Of a DNA stretch of 64,000 nucleotides, positions 25,160 to 35,000 are shown piece after piece (position 1 is the first letter of the stretch; each line of letters begins with the position of its first letter). A program made the translations under genes and the position numbers. The notes beneath the pieces are model-generated. The model saw nothing but the letters and a program-made list of their open reading frames with translations. It did not search any database and was not told the DNA's origin. The stretch comes from Anthoceros angustus. Its lineage: Eukaryota > Streptophyta > Anthocerotopsida > Anthocerotales > Anthocerotaceae. The DNA lies in NCBI GenBank assembly GCA_010909165.1, contig MU008202.1:248001-312000 (forward strand), in the 5' to 3' direction.

Positions 25160-25526
25160 ATGTCAGCTGAATTTTTGGGAAGCACCACACTCCTGTCACT
25201 ACTGAGGTCATCCCGGAAAGAGCGGGGCCTGGGCAGCTTATCGCTCAGCGTCCGCATCGTACTGCTCGTGCGCTTCCCTTCTGCTCTTCTCCAGGTTCAC
25301 TTGGTAGATGAGGGCACAGTTAGTGCACACAATCGCGCAGCGATCCGCACCTGGATATGTCGAGGCATGAGCTATCACCTGTCCATCCACAGAGGCTGTG
25401 AAACGGAGAACACAGTATTAGAAGCAGTTTGCTGCAGCAACAGTGAATTGCTGGGAACGATACCTGACAGACAGCTGATTGAAAGCATTACAGGCTGGAT
25501 ACGTATGAAGGCCATGGCCAGGTAAG
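25160..25526 (+). other. Unrecognised exon-like open frame
   Basis: A 143-codon frame ends in an exon-like segment. After CTTCTCCAG, a good acceptor at about 25295, it reads VHLVDEGTVSAHNRAAIRTW, then ICRGMSYHLSIHRGCETENT and IPDRQLIESITGWIRMKAMA, and stops at a G|GTAAGG donor (25524). Mixed charge and regular hydrophobic spacing look like real protein. I cannot name the family, and no partner exon is evident on either side, so another captured or decayed gene piece is likely. Confidence 0.35.
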
Positions 25527-25837
25527 GTCTTTGGTGAGTGTGCCTGGAACTCGAGATACTTGGTATTTCTTCTCGGGAAAAGGAAAACAGGTCTTATGTG
25601 AGTGTGGTGTCGAATTCGGGACACATAGTATCTCTTTTCAGGAAAAAGGAAAAGTCATCACGGAGGGCTTTAAAGTCCACCAAAAAGGGAATAAAAGGTT
25701 ATATTGGTGCACATGTCTGCTATATGTTTTAATATGTGTTAACTTGTGTTAACTTGTAATATGCTTTCATATGCTTGATTGAGAATTGAACTTGGAATCT
25801 TTCATTTACTCAATGATGGTCTAACCAACAACAATAA

Positions 25838-25885
25838 CAACAACGATATTTATATCCACTAAGGTCGAAAGGACCATCGTACATA
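25838..25885 (-). mobile_element. LINE/RTE-like 3' tail, second copy
   Basis: The minus strand shows CGACCTTAGTGGATATAAAT followed by a (GTT)n run, the same architecture as 3786-3850 but with a different terminal trinucleotide. Confidence 0.35.
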
Positions 25886-26270
25886 AAAAGTACAGCTGAA
25901 AAGTGGGAAAATAAGGCGTACATATAGAAAAAATACAGCTAAAAAGTGGAAAAATAAGGCGTACACATACATATCTATGTACATCTCAACAAGAGAAAAA
26001 ATACAGCTGAAAAGTGGGAAAATAAGGCGTACACATACATATCTATGTACATGTCAACAAGAGAGACAGCTGAAAAGTGGGAAAATAAGGCGTACATATA
26101 GAAAAAGTACAGCTGAAAAGTTGGAAAATAAGGCGTACACATACATATCTATGTACATGTCAACAAGAGAGACAGCTGAAAAGTGGGAAAATAAGGCGTA
26201 CATATAGAAAAAGTACAGCTGAAAAGTGGGAAAATAAGGCGTACACATACATACTGTATGTATGTATGTA
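25886..26270. repeat. Tandem array with units of about 42 and 75 bp
   Basis: Units built on TACAGCTGAAAAGTGGGAAA, ATAAGGCGTAC and ACATACATATCTATGTACAT recur about seven times with alternating spacers (ATAGAAAAA or CATCTCAACAAGAGA). The ACATACATATCTATGTA piece is partly palindromic. The array gives spurious reading frames such as KSGKIRRTYR. Two copies of a 90-bp derivative, both containing GCAAGCAAGAAGACAATCGC, follow at 26305-26460. Confidence 0.85.
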
Positions 26271-26534
26271 CGTCTCAACAAGACAGACAACAACAGTGAA
26301 GAGAACGTAATGCAAGCAAGAAGACAATCGCAATAATGATCAATCAATAAGGCGTACACACATAAGTATGAACTAGAGAGACAACTGAAGAGAAAGTAAT
26401 GCAAGCAAGAAGACAATCGCAATAGTGATCAATCAATGAGGCGTGCACACATTAGTATGAACTAGAGAGACAATAGTACTGAAAAGTAATGCAGGCAGCA
26501 GTGTCAGAAAAAGGTCAAGGACGAGGGTTCAAAA

Positions 26535-26790
26535 TAAATAACTCAATTGCCATGAAAAAAGGCCACTTGACCCAAGGCGGAAGCAACCTTAGAAGCAGGT
26601 AATTTTTCTTACGAAAAAAGGCCACTTGACCGAAGGCGGAAGCAAACTTAAAAGCACGTAAATTTTCTTACGAAAAAAGGCCGCTTGACCCAAGGCGGAA
26701 GCAACCTTAAAAGCGGGTAATTTTTCTTACGAAAAAAGTCCACATGACCCAAGGTGGAAGCAACCTTAAAAGCAAGTAATTTTTCTTTCC
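26535..26790. repeat. Four tandem copies of a 64-bp unit
   Basis: The unit contains ACGAAAAAAGGCCACTTGAC, CCAAGGCGGAAGCAA and a TAATTTTTCTT tail, repeated four times with 5-10% difference. A separate 26-bp perfect-but-one duplication (CCTTAAGCCGGTTGTCCAAG and following) lies at 26869-26920. Confidence 0.85.
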
Positions 26791-26949
26791 TAATTTGTCA
26801 TTGCAATTGGGTAAGATCCTCGTTGATGTACAAGCTTATTTCCTGCAAAATAGTCCTCGCTTTCAAAACCTTAAGCCGGTTGTCCAAGGAACGACCTTAA
26901 GCCGGTCGTCCAAGGAACGAAAAGATGAGAGCAACCATTTGACGGTAGA

Positions 26950-27015
26950 ACTGACCATGAAAAGAAGAAGAATAATTTTATTTAAGTCCACTAAGGATGA
27001 AATTTCCATCATGAT
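26950..27015 (-). mobile_element. LINE/RTE-like 3' tail, third copy
   Basis: The minus strand reads ATCCTTAGTGGACTTAAATA then AAATTATTCTTCTTC. It matches the copy at 3786-3850 including the preceding GATGGAAAT...TC stretch. The sequence upstream on the minus strand (27015-27800) is AT-rich and shows no reverse transcriptase. Confidence 0.4.
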
Positions 27016-27845
27016 GATAGGACGAATATGTAGGAATGATTAACCGCTAATCTAATGTGGCCTAAAGACAAGTGGTGTGAAGCATAGTCAAATCTATGGC
27101 AGATTAAAAAGTTGAATATACTTTGTTCTAAATTGCCACATTTGTTATAGGGTCAGAAACGGACCACGTACTCATGGACACATCAAAACTACAATTTTGA
27201 TTGTATTGAGAATGGAGTACTATATAAGCTGGCCATCCATGTATCGTCTTTCATGCAGATGATGCAGGTTTTGTCAAAATGCGAGGCAAGATCCCGCAAA
27301 AAGGTTTCTTTGATGGTTTCTCCCGACTCGGACAAGTATGGTGAGGTTTGTCGTCAAAATTGAAAATCAATTTACAACAACTGTAAGGCAGACAAGGCAA
27401 CAAATTTTGTTTATGGTAATGGTAGCTAAGGTCTGAATGTTGTGCATGGTTTGACCTTGTTGATCAATTCATGTCGTGTCACAGGGCACATGTGGTATGT
27501 GAGGCTCATGTTAATTCACACCTAGCTGCTGAGTTAGTGGACAAGACACTAGAGTCCAATGTTCATACCTCATAGATGAAATATATAATTTTAGTGTAGG
27601 AGAGGGAAGTAGAAAGGGCAAGGGAGGAGATGATAGAACAAGTGGGGAGAGGGGGCTGAGGTGGCAGTTTTATCTCCATAAGACAAGGGAGGGGGCAAGG
27701 GTGATGTGGCAGTTGAAAGACCTAATTTCTAGAGTACATGCATTTTAAAACTTAATTTTGCATAATTTCAAGGGGCCATGCTCATGTGCACACCGGCCGT
27801 TCTGTTGACCGTTGTTCAACGACGCCAAGAATATCTTGTTAGGCC

Positions 27846-28075
27846 TCAAGCATGACATGTCCATGGTGGCACTCACCGGCCGGTGCATAGTGCCACCATG
27901 GCACTGCAGCCATCGCCCAATGTAAAATGGCCCTAAAGTTGCTTGGCTACCTTGTATCTCATTGACATGTCCATGGTGGCACTCACCGGCCGGTGCATAG
28001 TGCCACCATGGCACTGCAACCATCGCCCAGTGTAAAATGGCCATAAAGTTGCTTGGCTACCTTGTATCTCAATGA
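27846..28075. repeat. 113-bp tandem duplication containing a perfect palindrome
   Basis: Two copies start at GACATGTCCATGGTGGCACT. Each contains CCATGGTGGCACT and its exact inverse AGTGCCACCATGG around CACCGGCCGGTG, so a 13-bp stem encloses a second self-complementary core. The copies differ at about three positions. There is no coding content. Confidence 0.85.
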
Positions 28076-28298
28076 CCAGTGCCACATTAGACTTCGTCCT
28101 GGAACTTTGAAGACCCGGCATCTGCAGCACATTGGAACCTACATGAGGCGGTGAACTTTAAAGCATATCAACATGGTGGCGGTCAGTTTTTAAGGTCTCT
28201 GGGCATGCCACGCGAATGTGACACAGCCTACACCCAGGTTTTAAGGTAAGGGGTGGCCATACATGTGAACCCACCCTTACAGGAGTTGGAGAGGCAGG

Positions 28299-28386
28299 TG
28301 TGGCCAGGTAAAGGTTGGGGGCTCTGTCGCCACCTAAGGTTGGGGGCTCTGTCGCCACCTAAGGTTGGGGGCTCTGTCGTCACCTA
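28299..28386. repeat. 26-bp unit, three tandem copies
   Basis: AAGGTTGGGGGCTCTGTCGC followed by CACCT repeats three times, the last with CGTCACCT. The neighbouring minus-strand frame is an artefact of the repeat. Confidence 0.85.
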
Positions 28387-28949
28387 TTCTTCACCTGGCC
28401 CTCCCTCTTCTCCACTGGTGTTGCTGCTTCCTAGCAGCTCAGAATTTTGTGGGCCCAAAGCTTTCCAGTCCAGTTCGAGATAATCCTCTTGATAAATAGG
28501 TACCCAATGCCGATGGAGCCAATGGTCGACATGGTTGCACAACGTGTGCAAATTACGATTACACATGGGTAAGAAGAAGTGCCCATGTCCTGTTTCAGCA
28601 TAGGGGACTTCCTCACGGGTTCTGACACGGGCCCAAAAAGCTCTCAGGATGAGCCCACCTGTTTTGTCCTCGCCGTGTCTCCAGTTTGACACCTTTCTTC
28701 CACCAACAGTTTTCCAGTGTGCCTCCTGCTTAATGATTCTAATCCCACATTATGCACAGGCTAAGCACAGTTCATGTAGCATTACAAAGTAAGTGCTAGA
28801 TGCTTAACATTAATGTAAAATAATAATTTTATAAATTAATTACAATATAAAAGTAGGTCCAAAGTTTTGATCCAAGACCCTTGGATATTTAGGGGTTAAT
28901 GTTTTGCATTCAAGCTTCCCACAACTATTCGTCCAATCTTCCTCACAAA

Positions 28950-29335
28950 TGAAAAATGGCATGCTAAAAAAATGAGAAAGAAAAATAGAGTTAGAAATGA
29001 AAAATGACACGCTAAAAAACTGAGAAAGAAAACTGCGTGATAGAAAAATTGTATACCTCCCTCACCAAAGACAAATGCAAAATTGTATGCTAAAAATTGC
29101 GCGATAGGGAGAACTCAAAACTTCCTCTACCAATGAAAAATCGCACGCTCAAAATTTTGAGAGAGAAAACTGCGCGATTGGAAATTCGCACACCATCTTC
29201 AAAAATGGAAAATCGCACGCTGAAAGGAAAATCGCACGTCACCCTTACCAATCAAAAATCGCACGGTCAAATTTGAGCAACTGCATGATAGGAAAACCGT
29301 AGGAAAATTGCACGCTAAAAATTTGAGAAGGATTA
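28950..29335. repeat. Degenerate AT-rich array
   Basis: The words GAAAAATCGCACGCTAAAA, TTTGAGAGAGAAAACTGCG and CGATAGGAAAA recur irregularly six to eight times over about 385 bp. It looks like an old decayed satellite. No gene is present between 27015 and 29460. Confidence 0.65.
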
Positions 29336-29464
29336 GCGCTCATGTCCCGGAAGGCAGCATAGAAGCGTCCCGCTTTTAAGCCTACGCATATTGACCTGGC
29401 CTTCCCACCTTGCTAGCCAGCATTTAGTGGAAACGCGAGCCTAATTAATTTTCTTCGGGTATTG

Positions 29465-30075
29465 ACAGTGAGCTTGTGATTTTGCGAGACTCTAAATCAC
29501 CATGCGCCTTGGCAATCTCCGAGATCGAAGAAGTCTGATTCAGACGGACTTCTAACACTTCAAAGGACAGCAGCGCAAACAAGTCTTCTGCGGTAGCCAA
29601 AACTCAGGATGACCCTGGTAGAAGTGTAGTCCATTAAGGACGGCCTGGTCAGGAACAACGACCTGGCTGCCGTACTCCTTGAGCAGCCGTAACAACGACA
29701 TGGTTACAGCCATCTTCAACAGCTTGTGTCGACACCACGCCAATGACCTTAGCGTCCGACGCCGAACCCACTGGCAGAGCAAAGACCCCACCCTTTCAGC
29801 TGCGGCATGCACCAGGCTCCACTTTAGAGCACCTCCTGACTACATACCGTGTCGTCATGCCCTTGAGCAGCAATTCCTACGGTGGTAGCATTAAGGTTGG
29901 AAGGCACATGGACAACCCTGTCCGCTGCAGCAAGGCTTTCCTCGGCATACCTTCCATTGATCCCTGCATAGGCTACCAGATCCCCACGGCCAACCTGACG
30001 GCCTGTGGTCAGGTTCCTTCCCACAAATACTTGCTTCTCTGCAACAAGCCCACATCCGCTATCTTCACATCTCAA
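29465..30075 (-). pseudogene. Zeta-crystallin-type quinone oxidoreductase pseudogene
   Basis: Minus-strand reading: NLTTGRQVGRGDLVAYAG, YAEESLAAADRVVHVPSNL, then (frame change) HAAAERVGSLLCQWV, then DAKVIGVVSTQAVEDGCNHV. After a deletion it reads RSLFLTRPSLMDYTSTR and VRLNQTSSISEIAKAHGDLE SRKI. This is the order of an MDR-family NADPH:quinone reductase: catalytic half, the GGVGSLLCQW nucleotide-binding loop, and the C-terminal lobe. Several frameshifts and stops, the loss of about 15 residues before the Rossmann fold and about 60 in its middle make it non-functional. The loop Gly-Gly is changed to Glu-Arg. The N-terminal third is missing. Confidence 0.8.
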
Positions 30076-30550
30076 TTACCTCACCGCAAACTCAACAACA
30101 CACCTGGCAAGTGAGGATCAATCTAGCAGTCCTCAAAACGCAGTTACATCTCCAGACACATGCTTAGGCACGTCTGGGGTGATCCATGTACCAACGAGGT
30201 TCCTCATAGCAAAGAGACTTCCACCTGCCTTCAGTCAGCACGAACATATGGCCCCATGCTGTGGTGGCTCGTCGGTTGCATCTTGAAAGCATGCATTCAC
30301 ACTTAAGATTTGATGTACGCTCAAAAAATAACAACTAGTTGTCTGCAGACTAGCTAGATGTACAGTGAAGAAAGAACGTTCACATTGATACAAGTGTTCA
30401 CTATTAAGAGACTGACGCATAGATCTACGGCCCGGACGACGGATTCCAGAGATGATTTGAGCTCAATACAGAACAGTATTCCTGCCATGAACAACTTCCC
30501 GTTAGAATGAACAAAAACGCATGTAGTTTCTGGTATTCATCAAAAACGTT

Positions 30551-31096
30551 TTCTCACTCACACAGAGGAACCAGCTTCCACTTCTGATTTTCCTGTTTGT
30601 CCCACTTGTAAAGAATGACCCTGTTGTGTTCCTTCACACCTCCGTGCTCTTTATCCACATGATCTGCATCCAGGTTTAACTTTGTGTTGTCCGCTGGCCT
30701 GATAGTCCTGTACCCGTCCCCGAGATCATCACTCAGATTTCTCATTCGCACACATTTGAGTCTCAGATGGATCCGCGTGGAAGGAAACAAACCACATCCG
30801 TGTGATCCTTGTGCTCCTTTTCAACAGTGGTGTGCCGAAGCACAAGGTGGGACGCCTTGTTGACCCGAATCGTCCCTGAGCCTTTCTTCGGGCGAATCAT
30901 CCTTGTACCATTGCTGTCCACCAGACGCGCGGGAATCCGCCTTGAGGTAGATCTTCACCAGCTCCCCTTCGATCGCGTTCAGAGCAGAAGGGCGGGGATA
31001 GTGTGCGGCACGGTGTGGCTCTGCAAAGTGAGGGGGCCCGGGATGAGGATGCGGCAGCTGGTGTGGCGCGTCATGAGGATGATAGCCGCCTCCCAT
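30551..31096 (-). pseudogene. EUL-domain (R40/ricin-B-like) lectin, damaged
   Basis: Starts MGGGYHPHDAPHQLPHPHPG (a His/Pro-rich linker as in plant EULS lectins), then GELVKIYLKADSR, QQWYKDDSPE, (shifted frame) TIRVNKASHLVLRHTTVEKE. It ends DDLGDGYRTIRPADNTKLNL, then DHVDKEHGGVKEHNRVILYK and WDKQENQKWKLVPLCE. The EUL fold uses the Q.W and Y.TIR...LN.DA blocks for its carbohydrate site. About 15 residues are missing between KAD and QQWYK, and at least one frameshift is needed, so I call it a pseudogene; an unusual intron could rescue part of it. It lies close to the quinone oxidoreductase relic on the same strand. Confidence 0.65.
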
Positions 31097-32092
31097 GTTG
31101 CAAGACCTGTCAAACAGCCGGCTTCAAGTGCCCGTCAGTTGCAACATACCAGGAGAAGAAACCAGTCCGACACACCTACCAGCTTCTGTGTCAGACAAAG
31201 AAAACGATTTCAAGCGGAGACACCTTCAGCCCAGGCGATCTACAGATGATGTAGGAGACGCTTATGAGCCTGCAGGGCAACTACTTCCCAACTTCCCTTG
31301 CAGTCACCGCACGCTATGTTTATTACTACTGCCTTGCTCAGTGCGACATCAAGAACACGACAAGTGGCGTCACCCAGTTTCAAGTTTCCTACGTGGCCCC
31401 GACAGTTCCGCTGCTTAACTGAAGTGCGCATTGGCTTCGATAACGGTTTCCCTCTTGTTAGTGCCTGTGCTTTTCAGATAACGGTCTGTGTCTTGTTAGT
31501 GAGGAGGCTTGTGCCTTTGCGTAGGTGGGACCGACCGAGACGCTGCCTCAGACGAGGGGAAGACACGGAGAGAGGTACAGACACACTGGACGTCAAAATT
31601 CTCAGGGCAGCACAGCCTTCCTGGTCGAGTTGTTACATCGATTCACAACAACCGAGACATCAAAATAGAACACATGACACTCTACAGCACCTCATGATCC
31701 AGGTGACTCTAGAATGCTGAGGAGTTCTATCCTGCAACATACTTTGACCTACCACACCGAATGTTTTTTTTGAGTTACTGTTCTTGCTATCCACTTGCCG
31801 AGAAGAGAGAATATTTAGTGATGCACAAACATGAAGACACTTGTGTCATCAGATAGGTCTATAATTAGTAATATATGTCTCAACAGAAACACACCAAGGA
31901 AATCGCAGCATGCAGCATCGTTGAGGAAGCAAGTAGCTATGGTGTAGCATGCTACAATTTCCTCATTGTGCGATGGTGCCACATACCCTACTCCTGCTGT
32001 ACCATCCGCGTTGATGTGTACTGCTAATGCCTCAACTTGCTGCACCTTGTGATCTTGCCGCCGAAGGTGCACACTGACAGGAGGACTACTCC
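31097..32092. other. HD-Zip III downstream region, no gene
   Basis: Includes the 3' UTR of the minus-strand HD-Zip III gene (below 32093). A 63-codon minus-strand frame at 31240-31431 is unassigned. Nothing else is supported. Confidence 0.4.
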
Positions 32093-35000
32093 TCAAGTCA
32101 AAAAAGACCAATTCATGTACATGAAAGCCACACATTGTGTGCTCTCATCATCGTCTAGGACCTTCCAAGCAACAGCCCTGTCATATGTTGCAGGGCGGCC
32201 CATGCTTGAAAGGCGCACACCACCTGGGAGACATGCATACCCCTGCACACGAACGGGAAACGTCCACTATTATCATTCATTTGTCACAATTCCAGAACCT
32301 GATCGAGAGGATTCTCATGCTCATTACCTGCTGCATAACCTGGTTGAAGTCAGAGTAAAGTGTCTTTCGACCATTTTCATCCAATGTCTTCTCCCAAGAT
32401 AAATCCTGCAGACCACCTGATGTGATCTCCAACATTTCGAGGCCTGACCGATTTGCAAATGAAAACTCCGGCAGGGTCTGCAATTGTGCCACACATATAG
32501 TCAGTTCCTGCCAGCAGATACCCCACCTTTCAAGAAAGAGACTCAAAGCACACACCGATGACAGTACCTTCCAGGCACAACAGATGATTGCATCTGCATG
32601 ATGCCAAAAAGCTTTAAACAGAGCATCAGTGCTCACTGTCTCTGTCCTCACAAGATCTATGCCAAGGTTCAGTCTGCACCCAATAACTCGTTAGATAGAC
32701 AATCCTAACAGTCAAAACATATCCACTGACATGTGAAGTCAGAGCAACCTGTAGCTTTGAAGAATGCGACGAGCTAGCAACATGGCCTCCGGCGTCCCAG
32801 GTGCATGCCTAGGTGTCATCTGCGAGCCCACTCGTGCCGGTGCAAGAGCCATAGCAACTCTCTGCACAGAAGCCACGACTGTACGCACATACTGTCTGGC
32901 CATGGCTGCTACTGCATCACGGGTGTGCATCTCATAGGAGAACTGGAAAGCAATAGTCAGAACTGATCTAAGGTGACAGCTGGATGCTCCACTGTCACCC
33001 ACAAGGCGGCTGGTTTCTGACCCTCCTTCAAGAGTGGATGCTAAATCCAATGTACGAGATAGACCATAGCCATCCTACAACACATACAAACATACGTCAA
33101 ATCTGATACTGTCTGTCATCCTCCAACCAATAACAGCATCCAGCCAAGCACAAACACTTCCCTGGCATACAAAGCTTACTATGGCCACTTACAATTAGAC
33201 CAGTATCTAGAGGTATCACGCGGAACCCGGATGGAAGAAGAGGAACGTCGTCAGAAACCGCTGCATCGACTGGGGCAAAGACGAGCTGGGCACATGCCCC
33301 AACTGCATTTTCATCGATTCCACTGCAGAGCTGAAGAAAGAAGAAAAAGCGGGTTGGGTTACCAAGTCATGAAGACAACTAGATGCAGCTCATGAAAACT
33401 AGTCAATCCAGCTTACCTGGAGCAAAAATGTTTCCCTAGGCAGAACAGCCCCATCCTGAGCTGGACCATGCGCCTCCAGCTTCACAACCTCCAAAAACTG
33501 CAGGGTATAGGCTTAGACATGTGCAACTTGCAAACTGTGGACACGAATCACCACTGAATCGTCAGGCAAGCGTCAAGAATCTCACCTCTTCCTGCTCAAC
33601 TGCATGAGCCAGGGGCAAAGGAACCTGCCCACTACAAAGGCTACCACGACCTGAAGCACCATATGTGCTTGTTTTCAATGCTGCAGCAGCATCAGCATCA
33701 ATGTCGCAATCAGCCCATTCAGACCGATGCTCTCGGAGAAATCGAATCAAGAGGGCTGGAGGGACATTCTGCAATTCACACAAGAACTACCAGATCAATC
33801 CAATGTTCAGCTGGTTCCGATGACACCCACCACTGCCTAAATGGATGTGAAGAATAAAAGCTTAGCCACCTTCCTCATTACCTGCAACAGCATGGATGCT
33901 TTGGCACACAGTATGCCCCCACCAAGAGAGCAAAGTCTGTCCGTGGAGGTAGCCTGGGCTCCAAGGTGCTTTGAATGTGGGCTGGAGTTGAACGCAACAC
34001 TGACATCATCCATCCCATCTGTCACTATGGCATTCCATCCATCATCTGAGAATCCATTCACTGCTTCATTGAAGCCCCTGAATCAAATGTAGATAGGAAG
34101 GTCAGGAAACAATCCAAACATAGAACATGACAAAGACTCAAAAGACAAAGAAGCGCAGAGATAGAAACAATACCGAGCTATACGTTGGCTCAAGGCACGC
34201 AAAACGGCAGGCTGCTGTCCACTTCCGAGAGGAGCATCAGATGCAGATTCAATCGCCAATCGGCGAAGATGACGGAGTGCCTGTGAGCAGGAGGATGAGT
34301 TAAGAATAGACATATGCTGCCAAGGGTGGGACATAGATGAAGTGAAAGTCAAGGATCTGAGGAGCTACAACACTCACCCCAATAGTAGTTTTCTGGGCAA
34401 GAACAGCCGAAGACTCATAGAGAGGACGCAGAACCTCAGGCACACTCCAGGACTGCAACACAGAAGGAGACATGAGAAATTCAGTACTGGAGACTAGCAG
34501 AAGTGGAATGGGCAGAATACACCCACTAGTCAGGCACTGCACAAACCTCCAAATCTGCATGATCCACAATGTGTATGATACTCCCTCCACCTTCACAGGG
34601 TCGGATCAAATATCCACTCGGCAACATTTCTGCCCTGACAAAATACTGAACAGGTGGCATAGTTGGCCCTCCATGAGCTCCACTCAGGGAGCGCTCACAT
34701 ATCTGAATTCACAACCAAGCAACCAGCTTGCTCTCAATGTTTGTAGAGAAAGTGCACACGGCAGAGGGAGGACAGGCTGGACAGGGGCAAGGCACCGAAA
34801 CATACCACCAGGTTGCCATCCTCCAAGAAGGTTGTGTACCGGAGAGTACAAAAATCACGAGGTGGAGCAAGTGTGGTTGGTGCATACATCTGCAGAGAAG
34901 CCTGTCAGCAACAGCATCTGGAAACTAAAGAAGGAAGAGGACTCAGAACGCTTTTCAGAAACAGATATAGCCTCACGCGCCTTCAGGATGCTGAGAGACG

